In this document: one piece after another, positions 34,701 to 39,405 of the stretch
Layout: each line of letters opens with the position of its first letter
Numbering within the stretch: the first letter of the stretch is position 1
DNA from: Colwellia sp.
Lineage (GTDB): Bacteria > Pseudomonadota > Gammaproteobacteria > Enterobacterales > Alteromonadaceae
Assembly: GCA_013215655.1 (NCBI GenBank)
Contig: JABSOX010000054.1
Location: forward strand, 1 to 39,405
Length of the DNA stretch: 39,405 bases
Direction of reading: 5' to 3'
Program-made: the position numbers and the translations under genes
Notes under the pieces: model-generated
Told to the model about the DNA's origin: nothing
The model's input: only the letters and a program-made list of their open reading frames with translations
The model's database searches: none

Positions 34701-35471
34701 ATGAATGCTAAACTATTACCTTCCCTTTGTATCGATGCTGTCTTTGGTAATTTGTCTTTCGAGCAAGCTTGTCAAGAAACAGTGAAAGCTAATATTTCAA
34801 CTATCGAGTTTTGGTCTTGGTGGGATAAAGATTTAACCGAGTTACAAACGGTGGTTAATCGTTATGACTTATCAATTTCATGTTGCTGCACCAGATTTAT
34901 TAGCCTAGTAGATCCCAATCAACGAGCAGCCTATTTACAAGGTCTAACTGAGTCAATTGTCGTTGCAAAAAGATTAAATATTGACACTTTGATTTCCCAG
35001 GTTGGTGATTTCATTGACGGCGTACCTAGAGAGCAGCAAAAACAATCATTGATTGATGGTTTATCTGCTGCTGTGCCATTATTAGAGAATGCTGGTATTA
35101 CTTTGGTGATAGAGCCATTAAATGATTTGGTAGATCATCAAGGGTATTATTTGGTGAAAAGCGCAGAAGCTTTTGACATTATCAAACAAATTTCCAGTCC
35201 GAATATCAAAGTGTTGTTTGACATTTACCATCAGCAAATTAGTGAGGGTAATGTAATCAATAATATTTTATCTAACATTGAACATATTGGTCATTTTCAT
35301 GCCGCGGGTAATCCTGGACGTAATGAATTACAGTGCGGTGAAATTAACTATTTACAAGTGTTTTCTGCTATAAAACAAAGTAACTTTAAAGGGTATGTCG
35401 GCTTAGAGTATTGGCCTAAAACCGATGAACCTATTCTTTCTTTACGGGAAGTAGCCAGTTGGTTAGCTTAA
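34701..35471 (+). CDS. Hydroxypyruvate isomerase-like TIM-barrel protein
   Basis: This 256-residue xylose-isomerase-like TIM barrel resembles Hyi/OtnI. Probable metal ligands are E138 (VIEPLND), D174 (LFDIYHQQ), H200 (GHFHAAGNPGR) and E236 (GLEYWP). In E. coli Hyi the third position is, to my knowledge, a Gln in a HVQIAD-type motif; here it is His. Family members interconvert hydroxypyruvate and tartronate semialdehyde or related keto/aldehyde sugar acids. It lies 243 bases from, and convergent with, the LacI regulator. A true hydroxypyruvate activity is uncertain. Confidence 0.75.
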   Translation: MNAKLLPSLCIDAVFGNLSFEQACQETVKANISTIEFWSWWDKDLTELQTVVNRYDLSISCCCTRFISLVDPNQRAAYLQGLTESIVVAKRLNIDTLISQVGDFIDGVPREQQKQSLIDGLSAAVPLLENAGITLVIEPLNDLVDHQGYYLVKSAEAFDIIKQISSPNIKVLFDIYHQQISEGNVINNILSNIEHIGHFHAAGNPGRNELQCGEINYLQVFSAIKQSNFKGYVGLEYWPKTDEPILSLREVASWLA

Positions 35472-35714
35472 CAACAGAAATGATAATTGTGAATATGATA
35501 AGGCATTGATAAAGGCTCATCGACGCTGACTTTATGTCGGTGTTATCATTACCTCAATTTTTTTATTCACTGGTTAATAAACTAAAAATCCGAAATATAT
35601 TCGACTCTGTTTTTAGATTCTAATTTATTAACCACAATTTATATAAGATATTTTCACTATTAAAATCATCAATAAATTTTAACAAATTTAAATATAATAG
35701 CTTCAAATGTAGTG

Positions 35715-36725
35715 TTATTTATCATTTAAACTAGTGGACTCTCTTTTCTTAAGCCTTGGGATATATTTAAATCTCTTAGTCTTGTCGGCTTTATTGTTTT
35801 TATTCGCTAGTTCAAGCGCTAAATTTGTAGCTTGTATTGCCATTTCTTCAATAGGGTAGTGAAGTGTGGTGAGTTTTGGTCTTGAATACCGCGATAGTAA
35901 GACATCATCAAAGCCAATTACTGAAATATCTGTAGGTACTCTGTAGCCATTATCTTCTAAGGTAGAGATAGCGCCAATAGCCATAGCGTCATTATAAACA
36001 AATAAAGCGGTAAATTTTTTACCTGAAGCTAATAATTTCTGCGTGGCAATTTCGCCACCCTGTAAGTTAGGTTCGCCATATTCAATTAACTCTTGATCAA
36101 GATTAAATCCAGCTGAATTTAATTCATTTTGAAAACCTTGCAGTCTTAGACTAGGATCGTCAATTTTATATGAGCTTGAAATACATGAAAAATCCTTATG
36201 TTTTAACGCAAGTAAATGACGTGCTGCAATTTTTCCACCCTCTGAATTATCTAGCCAAACACAGCGATGAGCTATTTGTTCAATATACCTATCGATAAGT
36301 ACTAACCCAGGAACTTTATCTGTTAGTGCAATTAGTGTGTCATCAGATAATTTTTTACTATGAAGCACCATAACATCGCAACGCCTTTCAATAAGTAAGT
36401 TAATTGCTTGTTGCTCAGATTCGGCAGTGACTAAGCCTGTACTTAATAGTAGTTGCATGTTTTTCTGGCGCGCCACTTGATCAACTCCATGGGCGAGAGA
36501 TGCAAAAAAAGGATCCGTTAGATCAGGTATAACAACCCCAACAGTGGTGCTTTTCTTAGTTACTAAAGCACGAGCATTGGCATTAGGCGTATAGCTTAAA
36601 TCAGCCATGATCTTATTAACTTTTTCAATAGTCTTTTTACTGACTTTTGGTCCGTTGTTTATAACTCTAGATACTGATGCGACTGAAACACCCGCGAGTC
36701 GAGCGACATCTTTAATGGTTGCCAT
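35715..36725 (-). CDS. LacI/GalR-family repressor, probable regulator of the galactose cluster
   Basis: This 336-residue protein starts with the LacI HTH (MATIKDVARLAGVSVASVSRVIN) and the hinge helix (NANARALVTKKS). The periplasmic-binding-protein-like effector domain follows (VGVVIPDLTDPFFASLAHGV to VIGFDDVLLSRYSRPKLTT). It is divergent from galT-galK, with two matching palindromes between them, one directly in front of its own start, so autoregulation and control of gal genes is likely. The effector is presumably galactose or a galactoside. Confidence 0.9.
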   Translation of the reverse strand: MATIKDVARLAGVSVASVSRVINNGPKVSKKTIEKVNKIMADLSYTPNANARALVTKKSTTVGVVIPDLTDPFFASLAHGVDQVARQKNMQLLLSTGLVTAESEQQAINLLIERRCDVMVLHSKKLSDDTLIALTDKVPGLVLIDRYIEQIAHRCVWLDNSEGGKIAARHLLALKHKDFSCISSSYKIDDPSLRLQGFQNELNSAGFNLDQELIEYGEPNLQGGEIATQKLLASGKKFTALFVYNDAMAIGAISTLEDNGYRVPTDISVIGFDDVLLSRYSRPKLTTLHYPIEEMAIQATNLALELANKNNKADKTKRFKYIPRLKKRESTSLNDK

Positions 36726-36726
36726 G

Positions 36727-36742
36727 GGGTAATTGTTTACCT
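36727..36742. promoter_or_regulatory. GalR-like operator next to the repressor start
   Basis: GGGTAATTGTTTACCT is an imperfect palindrome (GGTAA and TTACC arms) similar in arm sequence and length to the site at 36837. It sits at the repressor's ribosome-binding site region, suggesting autorepression. Confidence 0.5.
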
Positions 36743-36836
36743 TTAATGTTTAAAGCTTAAGTGTAATATATATTGTTTACCAGTCATTGTGCAATAAGTC
36801 GTTGTTCTTTATTCAAAGTAACTCTTGAGTTTGTTA

Positions 36837-36852
36837 GGGTAAACGATTACCC
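36837..36852. promoter_or_regulatory. GalR/LacI-type operator upstream of galT
   Basis: GGGTAAACGATTACCC is a near-perfect 16-base palindrome with a central CG, the usual form of LacI/GalR-family operators, located 35 bases before the galT start codon and thus in the promoter or leader. Confidence 0.65.
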
Positions 36853-36886
36853 TTGTTTCATGATTTACCAATAAGTAGCTAAATGT

Positions 36887-37936
36887 ATGACCGCTGAGTT
36901 TGATCCTACAGAACATCCACATCGAAGATATAACCCTTTAATTGAAGAATGGGTATTGGTATCACCGCATCGCGCCAAACGACCTTGGCAAGGGCAAGTA
37001 GAAAAACTTGATGAGCAAGAAAAACCAGCCTATGACAAAGAATGCTTTTTATGTGCCGGCAATACTCGCATAAACGGTGAAGTGAATGATAACTACATCG
37101 ATACCTTTGTTTTCACCAATGATTTTGCTGCGATAAAAAAAGACACTCCTATCGTGACAAGTGATGATCCACTTTTTAAAATGGCAACAGAGCAGGGCGA
37201 GAGTAGAGTAATCTGTTTTTCACCGGATCATAGTAAAACCATGCCACAGCTTTCGATAAAGGAAATCTCTCGTGTTGTTGATACTTGGCAGAGTCAATGT
37301 GAAGAATTAGGACAAACCTATACTAGCGTGCAGGTCTTTGAAAATAAAGGCAGTGTTATGGGGTGTTCTAATCCACACCCTCATGGTCAAATCTGGGCGC
37401 AACAGCAATTGCCAACTTTAGTAATGAAAAAACAAAATGCGCAGTTGGCTTACTTGGAGCAACATGGCAGTAATTTATTGCAAGACTATGTTGTTAGAGA
37501 AGTCGAAAAGAAAGAACGCATTGTGGTGATAAATGATGATTGGTTGGTTGTGGTACCTTATTGGGCCGCATGGCCGTTTGAAACTTTACTACTACCACGC
37601 TTTACCGTGTCACGTATTACTGAGTTGAATGCAGAGAAAAAGTTATCCCTCGCAGATATTCTTAAACAAATCACCATCAAGTACGATAATTTATTTAATT
37701 GTTCTTTTCCTTACTCAATGGGTTGGCACGGTGCGCCATTTGATGGCGAACAACATGATGAATGGACTTTGCATGCTAGCTTCTTCCCGCCACTATTAAG
37801 ATCTGCCACGGTGCGTAAATTTATGGTCGGTTATGAAATGATGGCTGAAGCACAACGAGATTTAACCGCAGAGCAAGCAGCGCAACAACTAAGTGACTTA
37901 CCTGACATTCATTATAAGGAGAAAACTCATGCCTAA
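36887..37936 (+). CDS. galT: Galactose-1-phosphate uridylyltransferase
   Basis: This 349-residue Leloir-pathway enzyme transfers UMP between UDP-glucose and galactose-1-phosphate. The catalytic [10 protein letters not shown] with H164/H166 is present, as are the zinc-site Cys pair CFLC (53-56) and the opening [20 protein letters not shown]. Length matches the family. It overlaps galK by eight bases, forming an operon under the GalR-like site. No UDP-galactose epimerase is in the window. Confidence 0.95.
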   Translation: MTAEFDPTEHPHRRYNPLIEEWVLVSPHRAKRPWQGQVEKLDEQEKPAYDKECFLCAGNTRINGEVNDNYIDTFVFTNDFAAIKKDTPIVTSDDPLFKMATEQGESRVICFSPDHSKTMPQLSIKEISRVVDTWQSQCEELGQTYTSVQVFENKGSVMGCSNPHPHGQIWAQQQLPTLVMKKQNAQLAYLEQHGSNLLQDYVVREVEKKERIVVINDDWLVVVPYWAAWPFETLLLPRFTVSRITELNAEKKLSLADILKQITIKYDNLFNCSFPYSMGWHGAPFDGEQHDEWTLHASFFPPLLRSATVRKFMVGYEMMAEAQRDLTAEQAAQQLSDLPDIHYKEKTHA

Positions 37937-39098
37937 TGATGTGACTCCGCAAATCCCAGAGCAACAAGTGTTGGCCGAACAATTATTTGAACAGCAATTT
38001 AAACTCTCAGCTGAAGTGATTTGTCATGCCCCTGGTCGCGTTAATTTAATTGGTGACCATACCGATTACAATGACGGTTTTGTTCTGCCCGCAGCGATTA
38101 ATTATGGCACGACCATTGCCGCTTCAGTTCGTGTGGACAATCTAGTAAAAGTCTACGCTCATGATTGTGAACAACAAATTAATGAATTTTCTCTTAATGA
38201 TATTTCATTTGATGAGGAGATGATGTGGAGTAATTATGTTAAAGGCACATTACAAGCGTTAATAAAAAGACACCCTGAAGTTAAAGGTGCCAACCTAGTT
38301 GTTATTGGAAATGTTCCGCAAGGCGCTGGCTTAAGTTCTTCTGCCAGCTTTGAAATTGCCATCTTAAAAGCCTTTACCGAGCTTTATCAATTAGATTTAG
38401 ATGGTGTTAATGCCGCGCTTTTAGGTCAGCAAGCGGAGAATGATTTTGTTGGTTGTAACTGCGGCATTATGGATCAACTTATTTCGGCAATGGGGCAGAA
38501 GGGTCATGCCATGTTGCTTGATTGCAAAGATTTATCTTTTGAAGATGCACCCATTCCTGATGATTTAACGCTGTTTATTGTTAACTCCAACGTAAGGCGT
38601 GGCTTGGTTGCTAGTGCCTATAACTTAAGACGTGAACAATGTGAAGCTGTAGCCAAGTATTTTGAGGTTTCTGCTCTGCGGGAGGTCACCATAGCGCAAC
38701 TTAATGCTGCCAAAGAGCAACTTGAGCCCGTATTGTTCAAACGAGCTCGACATGTAATTAGTGAAAATGCCCGTGCGGTAGCTACCTTAAAGGCACTTAA
38801 AAACAATGATATGGCAACAATTAGTATGGCAATGAAGGAATCTCATATTTCGTTGCGTGATGACTTTGAAGTCACCACCAAGGAAATGGACGGCTTGGTT
38901 GACATGATTGATAGTGTCTTAGGTACTGATGGCGGAGTTCGTATGACGGGTGGCGGTTTTGGTGGATGTGTTGTCGCTTTAGTGCCGACAGCTATGGTCG
39001 AACAAGTAAAGGCTGTTGTTAACAGCAGATATGAAAAAGAATTTGGTTTAGCGCCGAGTATTTATCTTTGTATTGCTACACAAGGTGCATTTAGATAG
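37929..39098 (+). CDS. galK: Galactokinase
   Basis: This 389-residue GHMP kinase phosphorylates galactose at C1. The galactokinase signature [16 protein letters not shown], the ATP-binding [13 protein letters not shown] and the C-terminal MTGGGFGGC are all present. I chose the ATG at 37929, with AAGGAG upstream, which overlaps the galT stop; a longer frame begins within galT. Length agrees with bacterial galactokinases. Confidence 0.95.
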   Translation: MPNDVTPQIPEQQVLAEQLFEQQFKLSAEVICHAPGRVNLIGDHTDYNDGFVLPAAINYGTTIAASVRVDNLVKVYAHDCEQQINEFSLNDISFDEEMMWSNYVKGTLQALIKRHPEVKGANLVVIGNVPQGAGLSSSASFEIAILKAFTELYQLDLDGVNAALLGQQAENDFVGCNCGIMDQLISAMGQKGHAMLLDCKDLSFEDAPIPDDLTLFIVNSNVRRGLVASAYNLRREQCEAVAKYFEVSALREVTIAQLNAAKEQLEPVLFKRARHVISENARAVATLKALKNNDMATISMAMKESHISLRDDFEVTTKEMDGLVDMIDSVLGTDGGVRMTGGGFGGCVVALVPTAMVEQVKAVVNSRYEKEFGLAPSIYLCIATQGAFR

Positions 39099-39176
39099 TA
39101 GGGTCAACAAACACTAGGTAAAATAAAGAAACAACTCAAATGAATAATTATAACTAAAATAAAGGTTGAACAAATC

Positions 39177-39405
39177 ATGGATTTTGCAAACAAATTGGGG
39201 ACGATAGACAGCACAATTTTTATTGTCTACGTGATAGGCCTGTTGTGCCTTGCCTTGTGGATTTCTCGTAATGAGAAAAAAGAAGGTGCAAACACAGAGG
39301 ACTACTTTTTAGCGAGTAAGTCATTACCTTGGTGGGCTATTGGTGCATCGTTAATTGCTGCGAATATTTCAGCTGAACAAATTATAGGTATGTCAGGATC
39401 AGGTT
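39177..39405 (+). CDS. SGLT-type sodium/galactose symporter, 3' end outside window
   Basis: The first 76 residues are visible: a short N-terminus, a hydrophobic segment (FIVYVIGLLCLALWIS) and the sodium:solute symporter motif DYFLASKSLPWWAIGASLIAANIS, as in Vibrio SGLT-type galactose transporters. It follows galK by 78 bases in the same direction and would supply galactose to the pathway. The gene is cut by the window edge. Confidence 0.85.
   Translation, partial: MDFANKLGTIDSTIFIVYVIGLLCLALWISRNEKKEGANTEDYFLASKSLPWWAIGASLIAANISAEQIIGMSGSG

Noticed and set aside
1-39405. CRISPR arrays, tRNA or rRNA genes
   Set aside because: No regularly spaced direct repeats, clover-leaf genes or rRNA-like segments were seen on reading both strands.

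Overview
The window looks like chromosomal DNA of a marine, AT-rich gammaproteobacterium of the Alteromonadales, perhaps near Colwellia or Thalassotalea. That placement is inferred from gene content and protein style (large TonB receptors, a PEP-CTERM protein, a sulfatase plus fucose genes, a multiheme cytochrome, an SGLT-type galactose symporter). No rRNA or tRNA gene or CRISPR array was seen.

Left part (1-11.1 kb): accessory-looking DNA. A tyrosine recombinase cut by the window edge, a small coiled-coil protein and a second tyrosine recombinase form a tight three-gene module resembling the gamma-mobile-trio arrangement. It is followed by decayed intergenic DNA, a large secreted PEP-CTERM protein, a frameshifted small ORF with a 12-residue tandem repeat, a single-chain sensor/regulator (MASE1, histidine kinase, receiver, AraC-type HTH) and an IS110-family element that appears to have split a dispersed intergenic repeat.

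Central part (11.2-25.4 kb): a coherent deoxy-sugar locus, best read as L-fucose use by the non-phosphorylating route. A seven-gene minus-strand operon encodes a two-subunit UxaA-family dehydratase, an FMN-dependent L-lactate dehydrogenase, an aldo/keto reductase, an amidohydrolase-type lactonase, an SDR dehydrogenase and an FAH-family hydrolase. Divergently, a TonB receptor, an exported sulfatase, a FucP symporter, a RhaM-type mutarotase and an IclR regulator follow on the plus strand. Together these cover uptake, desulfation, anomer interconversion, oxidation to lactone, hydrolysis, dehydration, second oxidation, cleavage to pyruvate plus L-lactate, and lactate oxidation. No fucosidase or fucanase lies in the window.

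Right part (25.5-39.4 kb): an octaheme cytochrome with HEAT-like and TPR segments, a second TonB receptor, a periplasmic solute-binding-like protein, an orphan type IV pilin-like protein, a 2H-phosphoesterase, a hydroxypyruvate-isomerase-like TIM barrel, and a galactose (Leloir) cluster: a LacI/GalR regulator divergent from galT-galK and an SGLT-type symporter cut by the window edge, with two GalR-like operator palindromes between them. Intergenic regions carry copies of at least two degenerate dispersed repeats.
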